Below are positions 18,892 to 26,910 of a stretch of 64,000 nucleotides of DNA, piece after piece (position 1 is the first letter of the stretch; each line of letters starts with the position of its first letter). This DNA is from JADLGL01 sp050184415 (GTDB lineage Bacteria > Pseudomonadota > Alphaproteobacteria > Rhizobiales > Kaistiaceae). The stretch spans positions 1 to 64,000 of the forward strand of contig JBFXAJ010000007.1 of the NCBI GenBank assembly GCA_050184415.1. The letters run 5' to 3'. Both the position numbers and the translations under genes were made by a program. The notes under the pieces are model-generated. The model made no database searches. It had not been told where the DNA came from and saw only the letters and a program-made list of their open reading frames with translations.

Positions 18892-19482
18892 TCAATCCCG
18901 CCGCGCGGCGAGTCGCCCAAGGATATGCCGGACCGCGGCCCGCGCGGCATCCATCCCCGAGCCGGTATCCACCACAAAGTCGGCCCTCGCCTGTTTCTCC
19001 TCGTCCGGAAGCTGCCGGCCTGACAGGAGGCGATAGGTCTCACGGGTCATCCCGGGCCGGGCCAGCGCCCGCTCCTCGCGGAGGGCAGCAGGCGCCGTGG
19101 TGGCGACCACAATGTCGAAACGCTGGCGCTCGCCCTTCTCGAAGATCAGCGGATGCTCGATGACCACCGCCGGATGGCCCTCCGCTCTGGCCCGCGCGAT
19201 GAAGGCCTCCTCCTCGGCGCGGACCAGAGGATGGATGATCGCCTCGAGGCGCGGGACGAGCGACGGATCCGCCGCGAGGAGCGTGCCGAGCCGGCGGCGG
19301 TCGACTTCGCCATCGACGACGGCCGAGGGAAAGAGCTCTCCGACGGCCGGAACCGCCTTCCGGCGGTAGAGGTCGTGGACCGTCGCATCGGCACTGAAGA
19401 CGGGGACGCCTTCGTCGCCGAACATGGCGGCGGTGGTCGACTTGCCGCTCGCGATCGTTCCGGTGATGCCGATGACGCGCAT
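18892..19482 (-). CDS. coaE: Dephospho-CoA kinase
   Basis: Last enzyme of CoA synthesis, phosphorylating the 3'-OH of dephospho-CoA with ATP. The ATG at 19482 gives 196 residues; a TTG precedes it directly. P-loop GTIASGKST lies at about 8-16, and FSADATVHDLY and EHPLIFEKG match the family (usually DxDxxxH and PLLFE). The ATG overlaps the aroE stop by one base (TGATG). Together with coaA at 26.9 kb, two CoA genes are in this window. Confidence 0.95.
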   Translation of the reverse strand: MRVIGITGTIASGKSTTAAMFGDEGVPVFSADATVHDLYRRKAVPAVGELFPSAVVDGEVDRRRLGTLLAADPSLVPRLEAIIHPLVRAEEEAFIARARAEGHPAVVIEHPLIFEKGERQRFDIVVATTAPAALREERALARPGMTRETYRLLSGRQLPDEEKQARADFVVDTGSGMDAARAAVRHILGRLAARRD

Positions 19483-20312
19483 CAATGCGCCTGGATGTCG
19501 GCGACGACGAGGTCGCGGAGTTCGGGAGTCACCGCCGGGCGCCGGCCGAACCAGCGCTCGAAGCCGGGCACGGCTTGGTGGAGCAGCATGCCAAGGCCAT
19601 CGACGGCGGCAAGGCCGCGCGCCCGGGCGGCTGCGAGAAACGGCGTCTCGATGGGCACGTAGACGACATCGTTGACGACCGCGTGGTCCGGCAGCGAGGC
19701 GAGGTCCAGCTCCAGCGGCGGCTGGCCGGTCATGCCGAGCGAGGTCGTGTTGACGAGAATTGCCGCATTGGCGAGTTGGCGGGGCAGCGCGGTCCAGTCG
19801 TCCACGCCGACCCGCACGAAGCGGCGCGCGAGGTCCTCGGCGCGCTCGCGGGTGCGGTTGACGATGACGACGTCGAAGCCGCGCTGGCGCAGCGCCCAGA
19901 CGACCGCGCGGGCAGCGCCGCCCGCCCCGAGGACGACCGCCTTGCCGCCACGCTCGGACCAGCCGGGCGCACCGTCATCGAGATTGGCGAGGAAGCCGTG
20001 AGCGTCGGTGTTGCTGCCAAGGAGCCTGCCGCCGTCGAGCCAGATCGTGTTGACGGCGCCCAAGGCGGACGCGACCGGATCGCATTCATGCGCCGCGGCG
20101 AACGCCGCCTCCTTGTGCGGAACCGTCACGTTGCCGCCGATGAAACCGGATTCGGCAAAGGAAGCGAGAAACGCTTCGATCCGCTCCGGCGGGACGGCGT
20201 GGGCGACATAGTCCCCGTCGATGCCCAGCGTGCGCAGCCAGTAGCGATGGATGATCGGCGAGCGCGAATGGCTCACGGGCCAGCCGATGACGCAGGCGGT
20301 GGGGACGGTCAT
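19482..20312 (-). CDS. aroE: Shikimate dehydrogenase (NADP)
   Basis: Reduces 3-dehydroshikimate to shikimate in aromatic amino acid synthesis. 276 residues. The shikimate-binding serines are in GWPVSHSRSPIIHRYWL (about 9-25), catalytic lysine in PHKEAAF near 66, and the NADP site in VVLGAGGAARAVVWAL. The start overlaps the maf stop by 4 bases, so maf, aroE and coaE form one tight unit. Confidence 0.96.
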   Translation of the reverse strand: MTVPTACVIGWPVSHSRSPIIHRYWLRTLGIDGDYVAHAVPPERIEAFLASFAESGFIGGNVTVPHKEAAFAAAHECDPVASALGAVNTIWLDGGRLLGSNTDAHGFLANLDDGAPGWSERGGKAVVLGAGGAARAVVWALRQRGFDVVIVNRTRERAEDLARRFVRVGVDDWTALPRQLANAAILVNTTSLGMTGQPPLELDLASLPDHAVVNDVVYVPIETPFLAAARARGLAAVDGLGMLLHQAVPGFERWFGRRPAVTPELRDLVVADIQAH

Positions 20313-20902
20313 AGGTCGATCGCCTGGAGGCGCCGCAACGATTTCAGGAGCGGCAGGAGCGGCATGCCGAGAATGGTGAAATAGTCGCCCTCGATCTTCT
20401 CGAACAGCCGGATGCCGAGCCCCTCGAGCTGATAGACGCCGACCGACCGCAGCACGCCGTCGCCGGCGCGCTCGAGATAGCGGTCGATCTCCGGCGGGCC
20501 AAGGGGCCGCATCGTCAGCCTGGCGCTCCGGGTCTGGCGGCTCAGCACGCGGCCGCCGCGAGCAATGGCGAAGGCTGAATGGAGGGCGTGGGTCCTGCCC
20601 GCCATCTCCGCCAGTTGTCGCCGCGCGGCGTCCCTGCCTTCCGGCTTGCCCAGCGTCCGTCCGTCGAGATCGAGCGTCTGGTCCGCGCCGATCACCAGCG
20701 CCTCGGGCTCCCGGCCGCTCACGGCAGTCGCCTTTGCCGTTGCGAGCGCCGCGGCGACGGAAGCAGGCGGCGTGTCGCGGAGGCCGCGCTGCACGGCGCG
20801 TTCGTCGACGCCGTGGTCGTGCAGCTCCGCCGCGATGCCCGCATTGGCGAGCATCGTGCGACGGGCTTCGCTCATGGAGGCAAGAAGGATACGGACCGGC
20901 AC
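20309..20902 (-). CDS. maf: Maf family nucleotide pyrophosphatase
   Basis: 197 residues. Maf proteins hydrolyse non-canonical or modified nucleoside triphosphates (dTTP/UTP or m7GTP types) and have been linked to septum control. Visible motifs: LLASMSEARRTML (about 6-18; usual form ASxSPRR, so the second serine/proline is replaced here), the catalytic acidic motif VIGADQTLDLDG, and QLEGLGIRLFEKIEGDYFTI near the C-terminus. The start is GTG at 20902. In most relatives a ppsR gene lies between maf and the hemE-side origin; there is none here. Confidence 0.92.
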   Translation of the reverse strand: MPVRILLASMSEARRTMLANAGIAAELHDHGVDERAVQRGLRDTPPASVAAALATAKATAVSGREPEALVIGADQTLDLDGRTLGKPEGRDAARRQLAEMAGRTHALHSAFAIARGGRVLSRQTRSARLTMRPLGPPEIDRYLERAGDGVLRSVGVYQLEGLGIRLFEKIEGDYFTILGMPLLPLLKSLRRLQAIDL

Positions 20903-21352
20903 GATTCGCGTTTACCCGATTCCAGAGTTCGGCGCGCAGTCCTAGTGACGCGTGGCGCTGTCATCGGGATTCTTTCGGGGCTGTGAATGGCGCCGCGGAA
21001 ATCCGATCGGCGGGAGGTGGCCGCGGAAGCCATCCGCCCTCGCCGGGATTTGGCCCGGCAAATTGTCATCCGGGAGCAGTCGCACCGCGCGTAGCTGGCC
21101 TTCGGGAATTCTCCGGGACCACACAGTCTGTCCCTGTTGATGGCCCGATCGCGTCGCTCCAAGCGCATCGACAAGCATCTGATTTCGCTATGCGATTGCC
21201 ATTGTCCCCGGTCTTCCCGCAATCCTGTACCCACCGCCCGGCAGCTCTGTCCCCGCTGCCTTCGGTCGGGGGAGTCTGTGGACCGGTTGTGGAGGGTCCT
21301 GTTTGTCACTATTCCAGCCCCAAATAGAAGAAACAGAAGAGAGATATTCTCT
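20903..21352. other. Gene-free maf-hemE interval, candidate chromosomal origin
   Basis: 450 bases without a credible gene, flanked by divergent maf and hemE. In Caulobacter and in Sinorhizobium-type Rhizobiales the replication origin is adjacent to hemE. Two TGTGGA hexamers at 21277-21282 and 21288-21293 lie 11 bases apart (one helical turn) and could be degenerate DnaA boxes (consensus TTATCCACA / TGTGGATAA), but no perfect box is present. An A-rich purine run (21321-21344) and the palindrome AGAGA-TAT-TCTCT (21340-21352) follow, giving the most AT-rich piece. The parS sites are 13-15 kb away. Functional proof is lacking. Confidence 0.45.
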
Positions 21353-22423
21353 TTGATTGATCAGACCACGGACGGCCGTGCCGATCCGCCAGCCGGCCTT
21401 TTCGGTCGGGCTCTTGCCGGCATCCCCTCGAAAGTCCCGCCGATCTGGCTCATGAGACAGGCAGGCCGCTATCTGCCGGAGTACCGTGAGGTGAGGGCCA
21501 AGGCGGGATCGTTCCTCAGTCTCTGCTACGCGCCGGACCTTGCCACGGAGGTGACGCTCCAGCCGATCCGCCGCTTCGATTTCGACGCGGCGATCCTGTT
21601 CTCGGACATCCTCGTGATCCCCGATGCCCTCGGCCGACATGTGCGCTTCGTCGAAGGCGAAGGGCCGATGCTCGACCCGATCGGACCGTCCGATGTGGCC
21701 GCGCTCGACCCGTCGGGCGTGGTGGACCATCTCGCACCGGTCATCGAGACCGTGGCCATGATCAGGGCCGCCCTGCCGGCAGAGAAGGCGCTGATCGGTT
21801 TCTGTGGTGCGCCATGGACCGTGGCGACCTACATGATCGCCGGCCATGGTACGTCCGACCAGGCACCGGCCCGTCTGCTTGGTGCCCATGATCCGGACCT
21901 TCTCGATCGGCTCATCGCTGTCCTTGTCGAGGCGTCTGCCGCCTATCTCGTTGCCCAGTTCCGGGCCGGCGCCGACGTCGTGCAGATCTTCGATAGCTGG
22001 TCGGGCGTACTCGGCGAAACGGAGTTCGACCGCTGGGCGATCGCGCCGGTGGCGGAGATCGTGCGCCGGGTCCGCGCGGACGTCCCGAACGCCAGGATCA
22101 TCGGATTTCCGAAAGGGGCCGGTCTTCGCCTGTCGGACTATGTCGCGCGGACCGGCGTCGATGCGATCGGTATCGATTGGACCGTGCCGCTGTCCTATGC
22201 CCGCGACGTGCTGAAACCGCGCGCCACGGTCCAGGGCAACCTCGACCCGATGGTGCTCCGCGCCGGCGGTCGGGCACTCGACGAAGCGATCGACCGGCTG
22301 ATGACGACCCTTGCCGGCGGCCGCTTCATCTTCAATCTCGGCCACGGCATAACGCCCGAGACCCCGATTCCCCATGTCGAGCGGCTGGTGGCGCGGGTCC
22401 GGCAGTACGGAGCGGGCGGATGA
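21353..22423 (+). CDS. hemE: Uroporphyrinogen decarboxylase
   Basis: Decarboxylates uroporphyrinogen III to coproporphyrinogen III in heme synthesis. The frame is open further upstream, but family-like sequence begins close to the TTG at 21353, which follows AGAAGAGAG (weak ribosome site); this gives 356 residues. IWLMRQAGRYLPEYREVR (about 31-48) is the invariant N-terminal motif, and GFCGAPWTVATYMI and FPKGAG are present. The stop overlaps hemJ (ATGA). hemE-hemJ-rho is the conserved order to the right of the alphaproteobacterial origin. Confidence 0.95.
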   Translation: MIDQTTDGRADPPAGLFGRALAGIPSKVPPIWLMRQAGRYLPEYREVRAKAGSFLSLCYAPDLATEVTLQPIRRFDFDAAILFSDILVIPDALGRHVRFVEGEGPMLDPIGPSDVAALDPSGVVDHLAPVIETVAMIRAALPAEKALIGFCGAPWTVATYMIAGHGTSDQAPARLLGAHDPDLLDRLIAVLVEASAAYLVAQFRAGADVVQIFDSWSGVLGETEFDRWAIAPVAEIVRRVRADVPNARIIGFPKGAGLRLSDYVARTGVDAIGIDWTVPLSYARDVLKPRATVQGNLDPMVLRAGGRALDEAIDRLMTTLAGGRFIFNLGHGITPETPIPHVERLVARVRQYGAGG

Positions 22424-22848
22424 GCGGATATCAGTGGCTGGTCGCTGTCCACGTCATCGCGATGGTCGCGTGGATGGCCGGCATGTTCTACCTGCCGCGC
22501 CTCTTCGTGTACCATGCCGACGCCGCGCCCGGCTCCGACAAGTCCGAGACCTTCAAGGTCATGGAGCGGCGGCTCCTCCGCGCGATCATGAACCCGGCGA
22601 TGATCGCGACCTGGGTCGCCGGCATCGCGCTGGCGATCTGGTCGGAGCAGTACCGCGAGCCCTGGCTGATGGTGAAGTTCGTGCTCGTCCTCGGAATGTC
22701 GGCGCTGCATGGCTGGCTGTCGGCGCGGCGGAAGGAGTTCGAGCGCGATGCCAACACGCGCCCGGCCCGGACCTACCGCATCGTCAATGAGGTGCCGACG
22801 CTGCTCCTGATCGGGATCGTCATCCTTGCGGTCGTGAAACCGTTCTGA
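22420..22848 (+). CDS. hemJ: Protoporphyrinogen oxidase HemJ
   Basis: 142 residues, four predicted membrane helices. HemJ oxidises protoporphyrinogen IX to protoporphyrin IX and binds heme itself; it replaces HemG/HemY in many alphaproteobacteria. The N-terminal WLVAVHVIAMVAWMAGMFYL contains the conserved histidine, and FYLPRLFVYH and NEVPTLLLIGIVILAVVKPF (last 20 residues) are family-typical. It overlaps hemE by 4 bases, which agrees with a heme role. The 204 bases that follow (22849-23052) form the rho leader region; I see no gene or clear fold there. Confidence 0.93.
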   Translation: MSGYQWLVAVHVIAMVAWMAGMFYLPRLFVYHADAAPGSDKSETFKVMERRLLRAIMNPAMIATWVAGIALAIWSEQYREPWLMVKFVLVLGMSALHGWLSARRKEFERDANTRPARTYRIVNEVPTLLLIGIVILAVVKPF

Positions 22849-23052
22849 CGCCCCACGAAATTGGTGCGCCGCCCTTGTAGCGGCCCGTCCGAGCGATTAT
22901 TGTTTCGCTCATCTCGCCAAGCAGACCGGCACCGGAGTGCCTTCGGCATTTCCGTGTTGCCACGCCGGGCGCCCGCTCAAGCGCCGGCCGGAAGTTCTGC
23001 CTTTTCCCCCCAGCTACCAATGTCGGCGGAAGCCGACCGAAAGATATCACGC

Positions 23053-24318
23053 ATGCCTGAAATGAAGCTTCAGGACCTGAAGAGCAGATCGCCGGCCCAG
23101 CTCTTGAGCTTTGCCGAGGAGCTCGAGGTCGAGAACGCGTCCACGCTCCGCAAGCAGGAGCTGATGTTCGCCATCCTCAAGCAGCTCGCGGCCAAGGAGA
23201 CCGACATCATCGGCGAAGGCGTCGTCGAGGTGCTCCAGGACGGCTTCGGCTTCCTGCGGTCGCCGGACGCCAACTACCTCGCTGGTCCCGACGACATCTA
23301 CATCTCTCCCTCGCAGATCCGCCGCTTCTCGCTCCGCACCGGCGACACTGTCGAAGGCCAGATCCGGAGCCCGAAGGACGGCGAGCGCTATTTCGCGCTC
23401 CTCAAGGTCAACACCATCAACTTCCAGGATCCCGACCAGGCCCGGCACAAGATCCATTTCGACAATCTGACCCCGCTCTACCCCGACGAGCGGCTCAAGA
23501 TGGAAACCGGCGACCCGACCCGGAAGGACCTTTCCTCCCGCGTCATCGACCTCGTCGCCCCGCTGGGAAAAGGCCAGCGCGCGCTGATCACCTCACCGCC
23601 GCGGACCGGCAAGACGGTGTTCCTCCAGAACATCGCCCATTCGATCACCACCAATCACCCCGAATGCTTCCTCATCGTGCTCCTCATCGACGAGCGGCCC
23701 GAGGAAGTCACCGACATGCAGCGCTCGGTGAAGGGCGAGGTCGTCTCCTCGACCTTCGACGAGCCCGCCACGCGCCACGTCGCGGTGGCGGAGATGGTCA
23801 TCGAGAAGGCAAAGCGCCTCGTCGAGCATGGCCGCGACGTCGTCATCCTTCTCGATTCGATCACCCGTCTCGGCCGCGCCTACAACACCGTCGTGCCGTC
23901 CTCGGGCAAGGTGCTCACCGGCGGCGTCGATGCCAACGCGCTGCAACGGCCGAAGCGCTTTTTCGGCGCCGCGCGCAACATCGAGGAAGGTGGGTCGCTG
24001 ACCATCATCGCGACCGCGCTGATCGACACCGGCAGCCGCATGGACGAGGTCATCTTCGAGGAGTTCAAGGGCACCGGCAATTCGGAAATCATCCTCGACC
24101 GCAAGGTCGCCGACAAGCGCGTCTTCCCGGCGATCGACATCACCCGCTCCGGCACCCGCAAGGAAGAGCTCCTGGTGCCGCCGGACATCCTCAAGAAGAT
24201 GTACGTGCTTCGCCGGATCCTGATGCCGATGGGCACCTCGGACGCGATCGAGTTCCTCCTCGACAAGCTGCGGTCGACCAAGAACAACGCCGACTTCTTC
24301 GACCAGATGAACACCTGA
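23053..24318 (+). CDS. rho: Transcription termination factor Rho
   Basis: Hexameric RNA helicase that ends untranslated transcripts. I take the ATG at 23053 (421 residues); upstream in-frame codons do not look like Rho. The N-terminal Rho helix-hinge region (LKSRSPAQLLSFAEELEVEN) and the cold-shock RNA-binding domain (GEGVVEVLQDGFGFLRSPD, about 55-73) precede the ATPase with P-loop SPPRTGKT at 181-188, LIDERPEEVTDMQR and DSITRLGRAYN. In many alphaproteobacteria rho is followed by mnmE; here it is followed by an O-methyltransferase and hisA. Confidence 0.97.
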   Translation: MPEMKLQDLKSRSPAQLLSFAEELEVENASTLRKQELMFAILKQLAAKETDIIGEGVVEVLQDGFGFLRSPDANYLAGPDDIYISPSQIRRFSLRTGDTVEGQIRSPKDGERYFALLKVNTINFQDPDQARHKIHFDNLTPLYPDERLKMETGDPTRKDLSSRVIDLVAPLGKGQRALITSPPRTGKTVFLQNIAHSITTNHPECFLIVLLIDERPEEVTDMQRSVKGEVVSSTFDEPATRHVAVAEMVIEKAKRLVEHGRDVVILLDSITRLGRAYNTVVPSSGKVLTGGVDANALQRPKRFFGAARNIEEGGSLTIIATALIDTGSRMDEVIFEEFKGTGNSEIILDRKVADKRVFPAIDITRSGTRKEELLVPPDILKKMYVLRRILMPMGTSDAIEFLLDKLRSTKNNADFFDQMNT

Positions 24319-24329
24319 CGATCGTCAGG
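24314..24329. other. Perfect palindrome over the rho stop codon
   Basis: CCTGACGATCGTCAGG is a 16-base perfect palindrome containing the rho TGA (24316-24318). Its right arm ends in CAGG, which with the next bases (CAGGAGAG) forms the ribosome site of the gene at 24338. It is too short and lacks a T-run for an intrinsic terminator, but pairing could hide the downstream ribosome site. Confidence 0.4.
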
Positions 24330-24337
24330 AGAGTGGC

Positions 24338-25012
24338 ATGAACCAGGACCTCTGGAACGCGATCGACCACTATTTCGAGCAGCGTTTCCACCCGGCCGAC
24401 GACGCGCTTGCCGCCGCACTGACGGCGAGCGAGGCCGCGGGGCTGCCGAACATCGGCGTCGCGCCGAACCAGGGGCGGCTCCTCGAGATCCTGGCCCGCT
24501 CGGTCGGCGCGAAGCGGATCCTCGAACTCGGGACCCTCGGCGGCTACTCCACCATCTGGCTCGCGCGGGCGCTTCCCGCGGACGGCAAGGTCGTCACGAT
24601 CGAGTTCGCCCCGAAGCACACCGAGATCGCGGCCGCCAACATACGGCGTGCGAAACTGTCCGACCGCGTGGACATCCGGGTCGGGGCCGGCCTCGACGTG
24701 CTGCCGCAGCTCCAAGCCGAAAATGCCGGGCCGTTCGATCTCTTCTTCGTCGACGCCGACAAGGCGAACATCCCGGACTATTTCGACTGGTGCGTCCGGC
24801 TGGCGCGGAAGGGCAGCCTGATCGTCATCGACAATGTCATCCGGAGCGGAGCCATCCTCGACCGGAGCAACGAGGCGCCGGATGTCGTCGGCGTCCGCCG
24901 CTTCGCCGAGCTGGCGGAGAAGGACACGCGCGTCCTCGTGACTGCGATCCAGGTCGTGGGCGTGAAGGGCCATGACGGGCTCGCGGTCGCCCTCGTGGTC
25001 GCCGATCCGTAG
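24338..25012 (+). CDS. Class I AdoMet-dependent O-methyltransferase (COMT type 3)
   Basis: 224 residues with a Rossmann methyltransferase fold. The AdoMet motif RILELGTLGGYSTIWLARAL lies at about 58-77, GKVVTIEFAPKHTEIAAANI follows, and DLFFVDADKANIPDYFDW (about 130-147) and IVIDNVIRSG are typical of cation-dependent catechol-type O-methyltransferases. Substrate cannot be predicted. The ATG at 24338 uses the CAGGAG of the palindrome just upstream. It is an insertion relative to the usual rho-mnmE adjacency and sits at the right boundary of the proposed inversion. Confidence 0.9.
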   Translation: MNQDLWNAIDHYFEQRFHPADDALAAALTASEAAGLPNIGVAPNQGRLLEILARSVGAKRILELGTLGGYSTIWLARALPADGKVVTIEFAPKHTEIAAANIRRAKLSDRVDIRVGAGLDVLPQLQAENAGPFDLFFVDADKANIPDYFDWCVRLARKGSLIVIDNVIRSGAILDRSNEAPDVVGVRRFAELAEKDTRVLVTAIQVVGVKGHDGLAVALVVADP

Positions 25013-25050
25013 CCTTTCGCTGGACGCGCGAAGCCTCTATCCCAGCCGGC

Positions 25051-25782
25051 ATGATCCTGTTCCCCGCCATCGACCTCAAGGACGGCGTCTGCGTTCGGCT
25101 CGAGCGCGGCGCCATGGACAAGGCCACGGTCTTCAACGCCGACGCGGCGGCGCAGGCCCGCGCGTTCCAGGACGCGGGCTTCCGCTGGCTCCACGTCGTC
25201 GACCTCAACGGCGCTTTTGCCGGGCAGTCGATGAACGGCGACGCGGTCGAGAGGATTCTCGCGGCTGTCGACATGCCCATCCAGCTCGGCGGTGGCATCC
25301 GGAGCCGCGATGCCGTCGTTGCCTGGCTGGAGCGCGGCGTGAGCCGCGTCATCCTCGGCACGATCGCTGTTCGTGATCCAGCGCTCGTCCGTGCCGTTGC
25401 GAAGGAGTTCCCGGGCAAGGTCGCGGTGGGCATCGATGCCCGCGGCGGCCGCGTTGCGGTGGAAGGCTGGGCGGAGACCTCGGACCTTGCCGCGGCCGAT
25501 CTGGCGCGGCGGTTCGAGGACGCCGGCGTTGCCGCCATCATCTACACCGACATCGACCGCGACGGCGTGTTTGCCGGCCTCAATCTCGACGCCACGCTCG
25601 CCCTTGCCGATGCCGTCTCCATTCCGGTGATCGCCTCGGGCGGCCTCGCATCGCTCGCCGATGTGGAGCGTCTTCTCGAGCCGCGCTACCGGAAGCTTGC
25701 CGGCGCCGTCGCCGGCCGCGCGCTCTATGACGGGCGGCTCGACCCGGCCGCTGCGCTGCGGTTGATCGCGGAGGCCGCGTGA
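25051..25782 (+). CDS. hisA: ProFAR isomerase HisA
   Basis: 1-(5-phosphoribosyl)-5-[(5-phosphoribosylamino)methylideneamino]imidazole-4-carboxamide isomerase, a (beta/alpha)8 barrel. 243 residues. The catalytic aspartates are in FPAIDLKDGVCVRL (Asp8) and IIYTDIDRDGVFAG (near 168), and phosphate-binding loops are QLGGGIRS and VIASGGLAS. It overlaps hisF by one base. First gene of hisA-hisF-hisE-coaA, separated from hisH-hisB by 12 kb and on the opposite strand. Confidence 0.96.
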   Translation: MILFPAIDLKDGVCVRLERGAMDKATVFNADAAAQARAFQDAGFRWLHVVDLNGAFAGQSMNGDAVERILAAVDMPIQLGGGIRSRDAVVAWLERGVSRVILGTIAVRDPALVRAVAKEFPGKVAVGIDARGGRVAVEGWAETSDLAAADLARRFEDAGVAAIIYTDIDRDGVFAGLNLDATLALADAVSIPVIASGGLASLADVERLLEPRYRKLAGAVAGRALYDGRLDPAAALRLIAEAA

Positions 25783-26561
25783 TGAGCCTCAAGGTCCGCG
25801 TGATTCCGTGCCTTGACGTGAAGGACGGCCGCGTCGTCAAAGGCGTGAAATTCGTCGATCTCCGCGATGCCGGTGATCCCGTCGAAGCGGCGCGCGCCTA
25901 TGATGCGGCGGGTGCCGACGAGCTCTGCTTTCTCGACATCACGGCGAGCCACGAGGAGCGCGCGATCCTGCTCGATGTCGTCGCCCGCACCGCCGAGGCC
26001 TGCTTCATGCCGGTCACGGTGGGCGGAGGCGTGCGGACCGTAGAGGACGTCCGTGCGCTGATGCTCGCCGGCGCCGACAAGGTGTCGATCAACACGGCGG
26101 CGGTGAACGACCGCCGGATCGTCGCCAAGGCCGCGGAAAAATTCGGCGCCCAGGCGATCGTGGTCGCGGTCGACGCCAAGAAGGTTTCCGCCGCGGGCGA
26201 GACCGATCGCTGGGAGATCTTCACCCATGGCGGGCGCAACCGCACCGGCATCGACGCGGTTGCTTATGCCGCGGAAGTGGCGTCGCTCGGCGCCGGCGAG
26301 ATCCTTCTCACGTCCATGGATTCGGACGGCATGCGGCACGGGTTTGACCTCGCTCTGACCCGCGCGGTCGCGGATGCCGTCCCGGTGCCGGTGGTGGCCT
26401 CCGGCGGCGTCGGCACGCTGCAGCATCTCGTGGACGGGGTCATCGTCGGCCATGCCTCCGCGGTGCTCGCCGCCTCGATCTTCCATTTCGGCGACTTTTC
26501 CATCGGCGAGGCGAAGGCCTATATGGCTGACAAGGGCGTTCCGGTTCGCCTCGACGTCTGA
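25782..26561 (+). CDS. hisF: Imidazole glycerol phosphate synthase, cyclase subunit HisF
   Basis: Uses ammonia from HisH to make imidazole glycerol phosphate and AICAR. The ATG at 25782 shares one base with the hisA stop (TGATG); a GTG at 25779 would add one codon. 259 residues. VIPCLDVKDGRVVKGVKF (catalytic Asp11 region), TVGGGVRT and LLTSMDSDGMRHGFD (Asp130-type region) are present, as is ASGGVG. Its glutaminase partner hisH lies at 12 kb. Confidence 0.97.
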   Translation: MSLKVRVIPCLDVKDGRVVKGVKFVDLRDAGDPVEAARAYDAAGADELCFLDITASHEERAILLDVVARTAEACFMPVTVGGGVRTVEDVRALMLAGADKVSINTAAVNDRRIVAKAAEKFGAQAIVVAVDAKKVSAAGETDRWEIFTHGGRNRTGIDAVAYAAEVASLGAGEILLTSMDSDGMRHGFDLALTRAVADAVPVPVVASGGVGTLQHLVDGVIVGHASAVLAASIFHFGDFSIGEAKAYMADKGVPVRLDV

Positions 26562-26572
26562 GGAGCCTCGCT

Positions 26573-26908
26573 ATGGCGGACAGCACGGCCGCTTTGTCCA
26601 CGCTTGCCGCGACGATCGCCGCCCGGGCCTCCGAAGGGGCGGTCGATACGTCCTACACCGCACGGCTCCTCGCCCGCGGTCCGGCGCATTGCGCCCGAAA
26701 GTTCGGCGAGGAGGCGATCGAGGCGGTCGTCGCCGGCGTCGAGGGCGATCCTACGGCGCTGACGGCCGAGGCGGCCGACGTCCTCTTCCACCTCCTCGTG
26801 CTGCTCCAATCGCGGCAGGTGAGCCTTGCCGCCGTGATGGCCGAGCTCGACCGGCGCACGGCGCAGAGCGGCCTCGCCGAAAAGGCGGCGCGTCCGAAGG
26901 AGGGCTGA
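26573..26908 (+). CDS. hisE: Phosphoribosyl-ATP pyrophosphatase
   Basis: Second step of histidine synthesis, removing pyrophosphate from phosphoribosyl-ATP. 111 residues, a MazG-like all-alpha fold. The metal-binding helix region is seen in CARKFGEEAIEAVVAGVEGD and LTAEAADVLFHLLVLLQSR, with the EExxE- and ExxD-type acids. It follows hisF by 11 bases with a GAGGAG ribosome site. The separate (not HisI-fused) form is usual in alphaproteobacteria. Confidence 0.95.
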   Translation: MADSTAALSTLAATIAARASEGAVDTSYTARLLARGPAHCARKFGEEAIEAVVAGVEGDPTALTAEAADVLFHLLVLLQSRQVSLAAVMAELDRRTAQSGLAEKAARPKEG

Positions 26909-26910
26909 GG

